Part shown: positions 8,594 to 18,240 of the stretch, in pieces | Position numbering within the stretch: position 1 is the stretch's first letter | Layout of the letters: each line of letters opens with the position of its first letter | DNA from: Eubacterium sp. CAG:274 | GTDB lineage: Bacteria > Bacillota > Clostridia > Lachnospirales > CAG-274 | Assembly: GCA_000432155.1 (NCBI GenBank) | Contig: FR888502.1 | Span: 1-64,000 of the forward strand | Direction of reading: 5' to 3' | DNA: 64,000 nt | Made by a program: the position numbers and the translations under genes | Notes under the pieces: generated by a model | Seen by the model: the letters and a program-made list of their open reading frames with translations, nothing else | What the model was told of the DNA's origin: nothing | Databases searched by the model: none

Positions 8594-10090
8594 CTATTTT
8601 TCAAGGTTTTCAATATATGTTTTCATAACCTTTTTAGCATCAGGTATTGCGTGACTGCCATGACCAGCATTTTCCAATATTACGGCAACAGCAATCTGTG
8701 GGTCTTCAGCAGGAGCAAAGGCTACAAACCAAGCGTGGTCGTCGCCACTTGCGTTTTCGGCAGTACCGGTTTTAGCAGCTACTGTAATTTTACCAGAGTA
8801 TTTACCCTGTTTAATATCAATAGCACCTGATGTAATAGCACTATCAGATACAACCTTGTCCTTATCTACAACCTGTGCCTTACCACTTACGGAGAATGAA
8901 GCATTTGTAGCAGTACCAGAGCGAACAACTTCGCACATCATATCAGCAATTTTATGAGCTGTTGAGGAATCACAAGCCTGTAAAAGTTTTGTAGGAAGTG
9001 TTCTGTTTCTTACACCACCACTAGGTGTTTCAATATGGTCTACAATGTACGGTTGCATAATAGAACCGTTATTTGCTATAGCAGAAGTAACCATTGCCAT
9101 AAAAAGAGGAGAAGTAAGGGTTTTACCTTGTCCAATAGCTGTGGCAGCTAATTCCTTTACATCGGAATTGGATTTAAGAGCAAAACTTGCTTTTTTATAT
9201 TCCAATGGGAAGTTTAAATCAGTATTAAAACCAAAGTCTGTAGCTGTTTTAATAAGCTGGTCGTTTCCTATTTCTTCGGCAACAGTAGCAAAGTAGCCGT
9301 TACAACTTTTAGCAAAGGCTGATGTCATATCTACTTTACCATGAGCTTTACCGTCATAACAATGAAGTATACTGTCCCCAAACTTAGTATCACCAGTACA
9401 CTTAAAGTTAAAGTCCATATATTTTGTACTTACTTCAAGAGCTGATGCAGCAGTTATAATTTTAAATGTAGAGCCTGGAGGATAAAGACCCTGTGTAGCT
9501 CGATTTAAAAGGGGAGAGTTTTCATCGTCAGAATTAAGTTCTGCCCAGTTTTCACTTACTGTATTGCTATCAAAAGTAGGATAAGAAACCATAGCAAGTA
9601 TTTTACCGGTAGATGGTTCTATAGCAACTATAGAGCCTTTTTCGTGTCCTAAGGCCTCTGCGGCCACTTGTTGTAATCGGTCATCTATTGTCAATACTAC
9701 ATTGTTACCTTGAATTTCCTTTCCAAGAAAAACATGACCAATACGCTGTAAAAGTTCGTTACTTACAGTTTGAAGTCTGAAATTGTACTTAGACTCTATA
9801 CCAGCCTTACCTTTTACAGTATAGCCTACAACATGGGCATAGTTACCAGTTTCGTCATATTTTCTAGTGTATGAACCGTCTGGATTAGCCTCGTCTTGAG
9901 CAATAGCCTTTCCGTTAATATCCAATATAGCACCTCTTTTAACATCTGGAAGACCTTGTGTTAATCTAGGGTTAAAAGAATTGGCTACAAAACCATTTGA
10001 ATCGAAAAGACATAACTTAACTAAATATCCAATTAAAATTAAAAATAAAATTGTGTAAAACCAGAATACTTTTTTTATTGCTGATTTCAT
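8594..10090 (-). CDS. Class B penicillin-binding protein (PbpA/FtsI-like)
   Basis: This D,D-transpeptidase cross-links peptidoglycan outside the membrane. The 498 residues comprise a single N-terminal membrane anchor (about 8-28), a short dimerisation region and a transpeptidase domain with STFK (Ser207, Lys210), SCN (262-264) and KTG (440-442). The small size matches the PbpA partner of RodA/FtsW-type flippases in Actinobacteria and Clostridia. About 35 extra residues, rich in Ser, Lys and Asp, sit between the SGTATNA segment and KTG. The start overlaps the end of the RodA/FtsW gene by 4 bases, so the two are co-translated. Confidence 0.9.
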   Translation of the reverse strand: MKSAIKKVFWFYTILFLILIGYLVKLCLFDSNGFVANSFNPRLTQGLPDVKRGAILDINGKAIAQDEANPDGSYTRKYDETGNYAHVVGYTVKGKAGIESKYNFRLQTVSNELLQRIGHVFLGKEIQGNNVVLTIDDRLQQVAAEALGHEKGSIVAIEPSTGKILAMVSYPTFDSNTVSENWAELNSDDENSPLLNRATQGLYPPGSTFKIITAASALEVSTKYMDFNFKCTGDTKFGDSILHCYDGKAHGKVDMTSAFAKSCNGYFATVAEEIGNDQLIKTATDFGFNTDLNFPLEYKKASFALKSNSDVKELAATAIGQGKTLTSPLFMAMVTSAIANNGSIMQPYIVDHIETPSGGVRNRTLPTKLLQACDSSTAHKIADMMCEVVRSGTATNASFSVSGKAQVVDKDKVVSDSAITSGAIDIKQGKYSGKITVAAKTGTAENASGDDHAWFVAFAPAEDPQIAVAVILENAGHGSHAIPDAKKVMKTYIENLEK

Positions 10091-11490
10091 CTTCTCGCCA
10101 CCTTTCTGCGAGGTTTACGAACTTGTTGTTGTCGTTCTCTAGTGTCAACTTCTCTTATTTCCTTATCGTGAGAATATTCTCCGTTTCTGGAAATAATCCA
10201 TTGTATAATACCTATTATAATATAACTTATAACTATTGATGTACCACCATAGCTAATAAATGGTAATGTAACACCAGTAAGAGGTATGAACTTAGTAACA
10301 CCGCCAATAATAAGGAATGTTTGGAAAGCTAAAAGGGCGGTAAAACCGGCACATAACAAAGTAAGAAATCTACTGCGATTTTCTAAAGCACCTCTAGCTC
10401 CTTCAAGAAGTATAAGTATAAATATTGCTAAAAGTCCTATAGCGAATATTGAACCGAATTCCTCACATATGGCAGCAAATATAAAATCTCGCTCTACTAC
10501 TGGAATACTTGTGGCATATCCTCTTGTAAGACCTATACCAGTAATACCCCAAGTACATATGGCAAAAAGGGATTGGGCAATCTGATAACCTTTGCCGGCT
10601 ACATCTGACCAAGGATTTTGCCAAGCCTCAACTCTTACCTGAATATGGGAAAAAAGCTTATAGGCTATAACTGATGCAAGAGAAACAGCACCAATACCTG
10701 AAATCAAGTATAAATAGTTACTTGTAGCAATAAAGAGGACTATTAAGTATGTCATTACGAAAATAAGGGCAGAACCTAAATCCTTTTGAACTACAAGGAA
10801 AATAACAACTAGACCACTTATAACAGTCGGAGCTATTACATCGTGGAAATCAGGTCGCTTTGAAAGGGCAGATGCTAAGTAAAATACATAGAGCAACTTT
10901 ACAATTTCAGATGGCTGAAAACCAAAACTTCCTATACTTATCCAGTTTTTTGAACCACCACTTACAGAACCAAATACGAGTGTAAATATAAGCATTACAA
11001 AAGAAACTATAATGTAAAGCTTTTTATATTTATCAAGTCTAGGCATTCTCTGTAATATAAAAGGAATAATTGTCAAAAATACAAAACCGGCTATGTTCCA
11101 AATAAGCTGTTTTATGGCTAGGGAACTATCAAGTCTGTAAAGTATTATAAGACCTATATCCACTAAAAAGAATATGCAATTATAAAGCAAATGACTGCTT
11201 TCGGGATAAAGCCTTTTAACAAGGTTATTGCCAAACATAAGTAGTCCCAGACTTATTACACAGTAGCCTACTACTTGATTTAGGTTTTCCTCAGCATTTA
11301 CGGAAATAAGTATTATACTTGCCGTAACATGGAAAAGTATAATACATAGCCTTTGCTTCATAAGACCTACGGCTATTTTGTACTCAATAATATTTTCCCT
11401 TGCAAGGTTGATTATAAGCCCGTATATAAGGAATACGCCTATATAGGCTATAAATAAATACTTTGCAAGAAGTATAAATATTTCAATCAT
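10087..11490 (-). CDS. RodA/FtsW/SpoVE-family peptidoglycan polymerase
   Basis: SEDS proteins polymerise lipid II glycan strands together with a class B PBP. The 467-residue protein has about ten to twelve membrane segments, the phrase SVSGGSKNWISIGSFGFQPSE and the C-terminal LTGVTLPFISYGGTS typical of the family. The start at 11490 is chosen because AGAGGGGTG lies a few bases upstream; the longer start would overlap the upstream gene by 29 bases. A basic Arg-rich tail (RKPRRKVARR) closes the protein. Pairing with the PBP gene supports function as a RodA- or FtsW-type complex; which one cannot be decided. Confidence 0.9.
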   Translation of the reverse strand: MIEIFILLAKYLFIAYIGVFLIYGLIINLARENIIEYKIAVGLMKQRLCIILFHVTASIILISVNAEENLNQVVGYCVISLGLLMFGNNLVKRLYPESSHLLYNCIFFLVDIGLIILYRLDSSLAIKQLIWNIAGFVFLTIIPFILQRMPRLDKYKKLYIIVSFVMLIFTLVFGSVSGGSKNWISIGSFGFQPSEIVKLLYVFYLASALSKRPDFHDVIAPTVISGLVVIFLVVQKDLGSALIFVMTYLIVLFIATSNYLYLISGIGAVSLASVIAYKLFSHIQVRVEAWQNPWSDVAGKGYQIAQSLFAICTWGITGIGLTRGYATSIPVVERDFIFAAICEEFGSIFAIGLLAIFILILLEGARGALENRSRFLTLLCAGFTALLAFQTFLIIGGVTKFIPLTGVTLPFISYGGTSIVISYIIIGIIQWIISRNGEYSHDKEIREVDTRERQQQVRKPRRKVARR

Positions 11491-11491
11491 T

Positions 11492-13843
11492 TTATAACAC
11501 CCCTCTGTAGAAATGTCCACCAGTAGCTTTTTCGTTCTTCATATACTTTTCAAACTCTGTTGACATTTTATTGCCCTTTTGTAATACATTGATGTGTTCT
11601 TGTATTACAGTTTTTACAGTTTTAGCATTTTCAGTTGTAAAATCCAATCTAAGCATATTGCTGTTAAGTGAAAGTATGTCGTCTTTTTTATTAAGAATAC
11701 AAATAGGTGCTGAATTGAGAATAAAAGCAACACAGTTATCACAATCCCTAACAATAGGGAATTTTACGCTTTTTCTATCCTTTAATTGATAGTTACCCTC
11801 TATTCCTTTTAGTTTGCAATACTTTCCGGACTTCTTGTTTGCACAATGGATACCAACTGGACATTGATGAGTAGTCATTAATGGAAGTCGACCATATATA
11901 ACAACTTCGCTTTTATCTGATGTTAAGTTTTGTAATTCCTGTAAATTCAATTCAGGAGAAAGTGTATAGTTTTCCAAGTTGTAAGTATTTTCAAGGACAG
12001 ATACTGTCTGTTTATTGAAAATATTAAATGTGTAGTCTGTAACTACAGGTTTATTTGTGCTTATTTTTCCAAGACTTCTCAAAAGATAGCCGTCAGGGTT
12101 GTATTTATCAAGTTTTTCAAAATATTTTCCGTAACCCTCACGAGAAATATAAGGAAGTGCAAAGTATATCTCAATGCCATTTTTATGTGCCATTTCTACA
12201 GCTTTACTGTCGAGGACTTCACAGTATATTCTCTTAGGTTTTGTTTCTAATGCAGACACAAACTGCTCCCAAGTTCTGACTTTTACTGAAATGTTGTTTA
12301 CATTTTCAGATTTTGTCAATGCCTTTGGTTCATAAGTAGCAGAAATATCTTCTCTTTGAGTGTTTTCTATTATTTTGTTTTCAAGCTCTGAACAGGCATC
12401 TCGTCTAAGGCTGTTTAATGCAGAAACTGGAATATAAACATTTTCTCCGATATTGCAATCTACGAAATTAAATGTAAAAGGAGTATCTCCGGTTTTAGAA
12501 AGTCTTGATACAATATCTTCTTCTGTCATTGGTCTGTTAAGAGGTGTTTCGGCTGTTTCTCCGTATACTCTTATGCCATAGTCAGGGAATTCTATATAGC
12601 TTTTTTCTCCTACATTTACAGAGGCTGTTGCGTTAACAGTCATTTTTCTAGTGTTTTTAGAATATGTCTTTTTAAGAATATCATTAAGGGCTTTGTCAAA
12701 GGATTTAAAAACTTTGTCGCCTTTTTGTATATATCCGTCTACTACAACGGAAATTGTACTGCCAACACTTGCTGTTTGGTTTACACCAGTACCTGTGTGC
12801 TGTTTTGACCATATTTCTATACCATCGCCGGCAGTAACAGGGCGAGATAACTTTATAGAACATCTTTTGTTTTTAGGGTTGTATCCAGTTACTACACCTA
12901 TTTCTACACCACTACTTTTAGGGGACTTACTGAGCATACTCAATGAAGAATATGTGTCATAATATCCATGAGATGATGAGCCACCTCTGTTGAAAATCTG
13001 TGTAAGATTTGAAATATCCTCTTTATCAATGGTTAAAGTGCCTTTGTCTGTAACTTCGTCAACATATTTTCTGTAGGTAGAAACAACCTCATAAACATAC
13101 TCAGGGCTTTTCATTCTACCCTCAATTTTAAGGCTGTCAATACCTGTTGCAAGAACCTTGTCAAGTATTTCAGCTGTTGAAATATCCTTTGGAGAAAGAA
13201 GATAACCACTTTTTAAAGTTTTATCGTCTTTTAAAAGTGAATATTCCATACGGCAAGGCTGGGCACAACGACCTCTGTTACCACTTCTCTGTCCTATAAT
13301 ACTGCTCATAAGGCAACGGCCAGAATAGCATACACATAACGCTCCATGTATAAAGCCCTCAATTTCTGTATTGCCTTTTTTTGAGCAAATGTCAGTTATT
13401 TCTTTTTGACATAATTCTCGTGCCAGTACAATACGGCTACAACCCATTTCAGTAAGCATATCTATAGCATCGCTGTTGTGTACTGTCATTTGTGTAGATG
13501 CACTTATTCTTATGTTTGGATAGTATTTTTTTATAAGAGAAACCATACCCAAATCCTGTACAATAAGACCGTATGCACCGTAGGAATAGACCTTTTCCAC
13601 AAAGTCTAAAACCTTTTGTATTTCGTTTTCTTTGTAAAGAGTGTTAAGTGTAATAAACACTTTTACCCCTCTAAGGGCACAAGTTTTAATAATTTCGTGA
13701 AGTGTGTCGTCAGAGGGGTTTTCAGCATAGGCACGAGCACCAAAGGCACTACCGCCAATGTATATTGCGTCACAGCCGGCATTAAGAGCAGCTGTAACGC
13801 TTTCAGGGGTGCTACAAGGAGCTAAAATTTCAGGCTTTTTCAT
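11492..13843 (-). CDS. Peptidase U32-family protein (RlhA/TrhP-type RNA hydroxylation factor)
   Basis: Proteins of this family were named collagenase-like peptidases, but TrhP and RlhA are needed for hydroxylation of tRNA or 23S rRNA bases. The 783 residues start MKKPEILAPC and contain the U32 signature EGFIHGALCVCYSGRCLMSS with Cys170, 172 and 177, then GRCAQPCR with Cys193 and 197, a likely iron-sulfur cluster site. A long C-terminal extension (DUF3656-like) points to the RlhA branch. It lies 9 bases after the ZapA-like gene and one base before the RodA/FtsW gene, so its wall-operon location may be only transcriptional. Confidence 0.85.
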   Translation of the reverse strand: MKKPEILAPCSTPESVTAALNAGCDAIYIGGSAFGARAYAENPSDDTLHEIIKTCALRGVKVFITLNTLYKENEIQKVLDFVEKVYSYGAYGLIVQDLGMVSLIKKYYPNIRISASTQMTVHNSDAIDMLTEMGCSRIVLARELCQKEITDICSKKGNTEIEGFIHGALCVCYSGRCLMSSIIGQRSGNRGRCAQPCRMEYSLLKDDKTLKSGYLLSPKDISTAEILDKVLATGIDSLKIEGRMKSPEYVYEVVSTYRKYVDEVTDKGTLTIDKEDISNLTQIFNRGGSSSHGYYDTYSSLSMLSKSPKSSGVEIGVVTGYNPKNKRCSIKLSRPVTAGDGIEIWSKQHTGTGVNQTASVGSTISVVVDGYIQKGDKVFKSFDKALNDILKKTYSKNTRKMTVNATASVNVGEKSYIEFPDYGIRVYGETAETPLNRPMTEEDIVSRLSKTGDTPFTFNFVDCNIGENVYIPVSALNSLRRDACSELENKIIENTQREDISATYEPKALTKSENVNNISVKVRTWEQFVSALETKPKRIYCEVLDSKAVEMAHKNGIEIYFALPYISREGYGKYFEKLDKYNPDGYLLRSLGKISTNKPVVTDYTFNIFNKQTVSVLENTYNLENYTLSPELNLQELQNLTSDKSEVVIYGRLPLMTTHQCPVGIHCANKKSGKYCKLKGIEGNYQLKDRKSVKFPIVRDCDNCVAFILNSAPICILNKKDDILSLNSNMLRLDFTTENAKTVKTVIQEHINVLQKGNKMSTEFEKYMKNEKATGGHFYRGVL

Positions 13844-13852
13844 ATTGTCACC

Positions 13853-14914
13853 TTAATTATTTTTTGCAAGTTTCTTTGAAAGGTCTTCTACTTTTCTCTT
13901 TAAATCAATGTTTTCAGCTTTTGTTTTAGCAAATGCACTTTGAAGTTGATTTTCACTCATAGTCTGATTTTCTATTTGGTAATTTTCAAAATCTGACAAG
14001 AGTGTTTGGTAATCTTCCTGAACTCTTGTAAGCTGGTCTTTAGCTGTCTTTACAGACTTGTCGCTTTCAGACTTTAAGTTCTTTATTTCTTCTTCAAGTT
14101 TTCTAATATTGCCGTTAGCAGCTTTAAGCTTAACAGCTAAGTCATCACGCTCTTTGTTTACATTAGTGAGCTTAACATTTCTTTCGGCTGATTTTTGATT
14201 TAATTCGTTGATTGATGTGTTCTTTTCAGCAAGTTTTGTACTAAGGTTGTTAAGTTCTTGATTTTTGTCATTGATTTTGCCAGTTAATTTAGCAATATAG
14301 TTAGTCTTTTCTTCAACACGCTTTTCAGCCGTTGTAAGACGAGTCTGACAAGAAGAATACTCTCTTTGAACATTGTCAAATTCACTTTTTGTCTTAATAA
14401 GTTCTGTTTCTAAGTCATTGCATTTATTAGTCTTTTCTTCAAGCTGATTTTCAACGCTAGCGTAAAGACCCTGTAAAGATGCTAATTTCTTTTCACATTC
14501 GTCAAGTTTGCTCTTTACATCTTCTCTCTTTACAGTAAGTACCTGTATTTCGTCTTTCTTGTTGGCAAGGTCTTTAGCAAGAGTGCTTTTTTCGTTGTTT
14601 AAATTAGTGATAGTTTCGTTTAAGACAGATATTTCCTTTTCCTGTGATTCTAACTTAGCAAGGGTATCTGTATCAAAGGCAACAGAACCACTAGAAGTGC
14701 GCTCTTTAAATAAATCATCAGCAATATTAAGTGAGAATAAAATAGCATTATCATCACGATATAATGGGTGAGATAAATCTCCACCTGTAATGTCTGCCAT
14801 TTTCTGATTAAGATATTTGGCGATAGCTCTTAAATATTCATCACTTTCTTCGCTAACAAGTTTAATGCTTCTGCTACCTATCTCTATATTAATGTATTTT
14901 TTTTCCTCTGACAT
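13853..14914 (-). CDS. ZapA-domain protein with long coiled coil
   Basis: ZapA binds and bundles FtsZ. Residues 1-80 match the ZapA domain: an N-terminal strand segment KKYINIEIGSRSIKLV, then YLRAIAKYLNQKM and an ALFSLNIADDL-like helix. A ZapA is normally about 90-100 residues. Here about 270 further residues form an almost unbroken heptad-rich coiled coil (Glu, Lys, Asn, Leu), giving 353 in all. The start at 14914 has AGGAGG six bases upstream; the annotated longer start lacks one. It heads the operon of U32, RodA/FtsW and PBP genes, consistent with a divisome scaffold. Confidence 0.75.
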   Translation of the reverse strand: MSEEKKYINIEIGSRSIKLVSEESDEYLRAIAKYLNQKMADITGGDLSHPLYRDDNAILFSLNIADDLFKERTSSGSVAFDTDTLAKLESQEKEISVLNETITNLNNEKSTLAKDLANKKDEIQVLTVKREDVKSKLDECEKKLASLQGLYASVENQLEEKTNKCNDLETELIKTKSEFDNVQREYSSCQTRLTTAEKRVEEKTNYIAKLTGKINDKNQELNNLSTKLAEKNTSINELNQKSAERNVKLTNVNKERDDLAVKLKAANGNIRKLEEEIKNLKSESDKSVKTAKDQLTRVQEDYQTLLSDFENYQIENQTMSENQLQSAFAKTKAENIDLKRKVEDLSKKLAKNN

Positions 14915-14945
14915 AATACAAATCCTCCTGTAATTCAATGCAATT

Positions 14946-14975
14946 ATTATAACAATTATATCATAATAAAGTAAA
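14946..14975 (-). promoter_or_regulatory. Promoter of the zapA-like operon
   Basis: On the minus strand TTTACT (14970-14975) and TATAAT (14946-14951) are 18 bases apart, directly before the ribosome site. A second TATAAT lies just upstream. Confidence 0.45.
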
Positions 14976-15147
14976 TTTGGGTATAAAAATGCTAGGAATT
15001 TTAGTATTAAAATATTAAAAATATATTAATTTTGCATTATAAAATAAAAAAATTTTGGAATAAGTCTTTTAATTTAACGATTTTTGTTATAAAATAAGTA
15101 TACTAACACTTATGTGATTGTAAAAAAAGAAGGAGGAGTAGTGAGGT

Positions 15148-16239
15148 ATGATATCTAATCAGATTTTGCAAAGTACAATAGATGGACTTAAAAATATAAT
15201 AAGGCGTGAGCTAAGTGTTACTGAACGCGAGGGTAAGATTGTTGCAACTACTGAAGAATCAATGGTTAACACAGTCATTGAAAATGCAGATATATTTATA
15301 CAAAGTCCAGCTGAAAACCAGTTGGTACAGGGATACCAGTATTTTAAGGTTTTTGATAATGGTTCTCCTGAATACATTGTTATGATAAAGGGCGAGGACG
15401 AGGAAGCTTATCGTATTGGTAAGATTACAGCTTTCCAAATCCAGAATTTACTTGTTGCATACAAAGAAAGATTTGATGGCGACAATTTTATAAAGAATTT
15501 ATTGCTTGATAACTTACTTCTTGTAGATATATATTCAAGAGCAAAGAAATTGCGTATTGAAAATAATGTTCCTAGAGTAGTATTCCTTATTGAAACTGAA
15601 ATTGATAAGGAATTTAATGTGGTTGAGATTGTTAGAAGTATTTTCCCAACAAAGCAGAAGGATTTTGTTACTGCTGTTGACGAAAAGAGTATTATTCTCG
15701 TAAAGGAACTTAAAGAAAAGGATAGCAAGGAAGAAATTGACCAGATTTCTAAGCACATTTACGACACACTTTCAGCAGAAGCTATGACAAGTGTATATGT
15801 TGCAATTGGTACTGTAGTAAATGACCTTAAAAATGTTTCTGCATCATACAAGGAAGCTAAAATGGCTCTTGAAGTAGGCAAAATTTTTGAGGAAAACAAG
15901 AAGATTGTAAACTATGAACAGCTTGGTATTGGTCGTCTTATTTATCAACTTCCTGCACCATTATGCAAAATGTTCATAAACGAAGTTCTCCATGGACTTT
16001 CTATGGACCAGTTCGATGAAGAAACACTTACTACTGTAAACAAGTTCTTCGAAAATAATCTTAATGTATCAGAAACTTCAAGACAGCTCTATATCCACAG
16101 AAATACATTGGTTTATAGACTTGACAAGCTTCAGAAGATGACAGGCTTAGACCTTAGAAACTTTGATGATGCTATTATTTTCAAGATTATGCTTATGGTA
16201 AGTAAATATATGCACTATAGAGAAACATTTATGTATTAA
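15148..16239 (+). CDS. PucR/CdaR-family transcriptional regulator
   Basis: The 363-residue protein ends in the PucR-type helix-turn-helix: LNVSETSRQLYIHRNTLVYRL at about 310-331, followed by a helix with GLDLRNFDDA. The middle has a GGDEF-like or CdaR linker region, and the N-terminal ~130 residues resemble the sugar-diacid-binding domain of CdaR. The effector is unknown. It lies 32 bases upstream of ftsE on the same strand, an arrangement that suggests linked control of FtsEX and wall hydrolysis; this is inference. The start is set by GAAGGAGGAG. Confidence 0.8.
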   Translation: MISNQILQSTIDGLKNIIRRELSVTEREGKIVATTEESMVNTVIENADIFIQSPAENQLVQGYQYFKVFDNGSPEYIVMIKGEDEEAYRIGKITAFQIQNLLVAYKERFDGDNFIKNLLLDNLLLVDIYSRAKKLRIENNVPRVVFLIETEIDKEFNVVEIVRSIFPTKQKDFVTAVDEKSIILVKELKEKDSKEEIDQISKHIYDTLSAEAMTSVYVAIGTVVNDLKNVSASYKEAKMALEVGKIFEENKKIVNYEQLGIGRLIYQLPAPLCKMFINEVLHGLSMDQFDEETLTTVNKFFENNLNVSETSRQLYIHRNTLVYRLDKLQKMTGLDLRNFDDAIIFKIMLMVSKYMHYRETFMY

Positions 16240-16271
16240 TTTTCTCTTTTTTTAGAAAGGAAGTTTTCACC

Positions 16272-16979
16272 TTGATTAAGATGGAAAAAGTAACAAAAAT
16301 ATACGAAAACGGTGCCGTTGGTTTAAGAGATGTATCTCTTGAAATTAACAAGGGCGAGTTTGTTTTCGTAGTTGGTTCTTCTGGTTCAGGTAAATCGACC
16401 TTTATGCGTCTTTTGCTAAAGGAAATTGAACCAACAAGTGGCGATATTATTGTAAATAATACGGATATTACTAAATTAAAGCGTAGACAAATCCCATATT
16501 ACAGAAGAAAAGTCGGCGTAGTATTTCAGGATTTCCGTTTGTTGCCATCTAAGACAGTTTATGAAAATGTGGCTTTTGCTATGCAGGTAGTGGAAACAAA
16601 TCCTAAATATATAAGGCGTAATGTGCCACAGATTTTGTCTATGGTCGGTTTAGGTAAAAAGGCTAAGGCTTATCCAAACCAGCTTTCTGGTGGCGAACAG
16701 CAGAGAGTAGCTCTTGCAAGAGCTATTATCAATAGACCTCCGATACTTTTGGCAGACGAACCTACTGGTAACCTTGACCCAGATACTGCTTGGGATATTA
16801 TGGAACTTATTCAGGAAATAAATAGAAATGGTACTACTGTTGTTATATCAACACACGCAAAGGAAATTGTAGACAAAATGCAAAAGCGTGTTATAAAGAT
16901 TAACAAGGGCGTAGTATTAAATGATGTTGAGGGTGGTGGATATAACAATGAAGCTTCGAACATGGAAATATTATATTAG
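16272..16979 (+). CDS. ftsE: Cell division ATP-binding protein FtsE
   Basis: FtsE is the ATPase of the FtsEX complex that controls peptidoglycan hydrolases at the septum. The 235 residues contain Walker A GSSGSGKST, signature LSGGEQQR, Walker B LLADEPT and the H-loop in ISTHAKE. A TTG start at 16272 is chosen: AGAAAGG lies about eleven bases upstream and the family begins MI.f..V.K.Y. The next ATG is nine bases further on and would leave poor spacing. The 3' end overlaps ftsX by 32 bases. Confidence 0.95.
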   Translation: MIKMEKVTKIYENGAVGLRDVSLEINKGEFVFVVGSSGSGKSTFMRLLLKEIEPTSGDIIVNNTDITKLKRRQIPYYRRKVGVVFQDFRLLPSKTVYENVAFAMQVVETNPKYIRRNVPQILSMVGLGKKAKAYPNQLSGGEQQRVALARAIINRPPILLADEPTGNLDPDTAWDIMELIQEINRNGTTVVISTHAKEIVDKMQKRVIKINKGVVLNDVEGGGYNNEASNMEILY

Positions 16980-18150
16980 TCAGGGCTTTAGAGGTGTATT
17001 CAAAAATGGACTTATGTCTGCAGCCTCAATTATTATAGTTAGTGCCTGTGTATTTACAGTTATTCTTTCTCTTAGTATTATGGTTAATGTTGACTATGTA
17101 TTAAATCAGATTGAGTCTAATGTAGGTGTTACAGTTTTCTTAGGCAATAAGCCTACAGATGCGCAGGTAAAAGTCTTGCAAAAGAAAATAGAAGAAATGC
17201 CTAATGTAACAAAGGTTACATACATTTCCCAACAAGGTGCTTTGGAAAAAGCAAAGAAAATGTGGGATACTGATACACTTGACGGCTTGAAAGAGGATAA
17301 TCCTTTCCCTAGGTCTTTAGATGTACAGGTATCTGGCATAAGTCATCAGAAAGATGTAATTGCAAGAATAACTAAATTACAACAGGAATTTGAGAACCAG
17401 ATAGTAAATGGCGAGGTTGAAACAGTAGCAGAAACAACTACTATTGACCCAGCTCAGGCAGCTAAAGCAGCAGTAAATAATGCTGTTAAGGAGGCAGGTT
17501 CTCAGCCAACAACTACTAAGACAGCTCTCTTAGATAAATTAACAGGAACTGTTGAAGTACAGGCAGAGGGAACTTCTGCAACACCAGTAACTGAGGGCTT
17601 ACCTACACCAGCTACTATTCAGCAGGAAAATAATGAACCTGTTACAGTAAATAATGCACCTAAAATTGGTGATGCCGATTATGAGTATCAGGGAATTGAG
17701 TCAATTCGCCACGCACAGCAGTTGACAGATACTCTTATGGCTATTGATGCAATATTTAAAATAGTATCAGTTGTTATTATTGCAATTCTTGCAATTATCT
17801 CTATTGGTATTATTATGAATACAATTAAACTTACAGTTTTCATTAGAAAAAATGAAATTGGTATTATGAAGTATGTCGGTGCTACAGACTGGTTTATACG
17901 CTGGCCTTTCATTGTAGAGGGTGTTATAATTGGTCTTATTGGTGCTGCTATTCCATCAGTTATTTCATGGCTTAGCTATGATAGAATTGTAGACTACTTC
18001 AATACTCACATAAGCGTGTTAAATACTCTTGTGTCATTAAAGAGTGGTAGTGAAATATTCATAGTAACAATACCAGTTGCACTTTTAGTTGGTGCATTAT
18101 TGGGTGCTGTGGGAAGTATAACTTCTGTAAGAAAGCACCTTAGAGTATAA
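16948..18150 (+). CDS. ftsX: Cell division protein FtsX with enlarged extracellular loop
   Basis: FtsX is the membrane half of FtsEX; its extracellular loop switches wall hydrolases on. The 400-residue protein has four membrane segments (about 22-45, 270-295, 315-345, 370-395). Firmicute FtsX is usually near 300 residues. The excess is a low-complexity insert of roughly 85-90 residues (about 155-245) rich in Thr, Ala, Pro, Val and Glu, placed in the large first loop between membrane segments 1 and 2. The start at 16948 has GGTGGTGG upstream and drops a poor upstream ATG. The hydrolase gene follows after 90 bases. Confidence 0.93.
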   Translation: MKLRTWKYYISQGFRGVFKNGLMSAASIIIVSACVFTVILSLSIMVNVDYVLNQIESNVGVTVFLGNKPTDAQVKVLQKKIEEMPNVTKVTYISQQGALEKAKKMWDTDTLDGLKEDNPFPRSLDVQVSGISHQKDVIARITKLQQEFENQIVNGEVETVAETTTIDPAQAAKAAVNNAVKEAGSQPTTTKTALLDKLTGTVEVQAEGTSATPVTEGLPTPATIQQENNEPVTVNNAPKIGDADYEYQGIESIRHAQQLTDTLMAIDAIFKIVSVVIIAILAIISIGIIMNTIKLTVFIRKNEIGIMKYVGATDWFIRWPFIVEGVIIGLIGAAIPSVISWLSYDRIVDYFNTHISVLNTLVSLKSGSEIFIVTIPVALLVGALLGAVGSITSVRKHLRV

Positions 18151-18240
18151 AAAGTTTGCCGTTATAACGGTGTGTTTTTTGGGGGAATAGTCATATTTTT
18201 ATGTATGATGTTTTCCCCTTTAGTTATGGAGTGAAAATTT

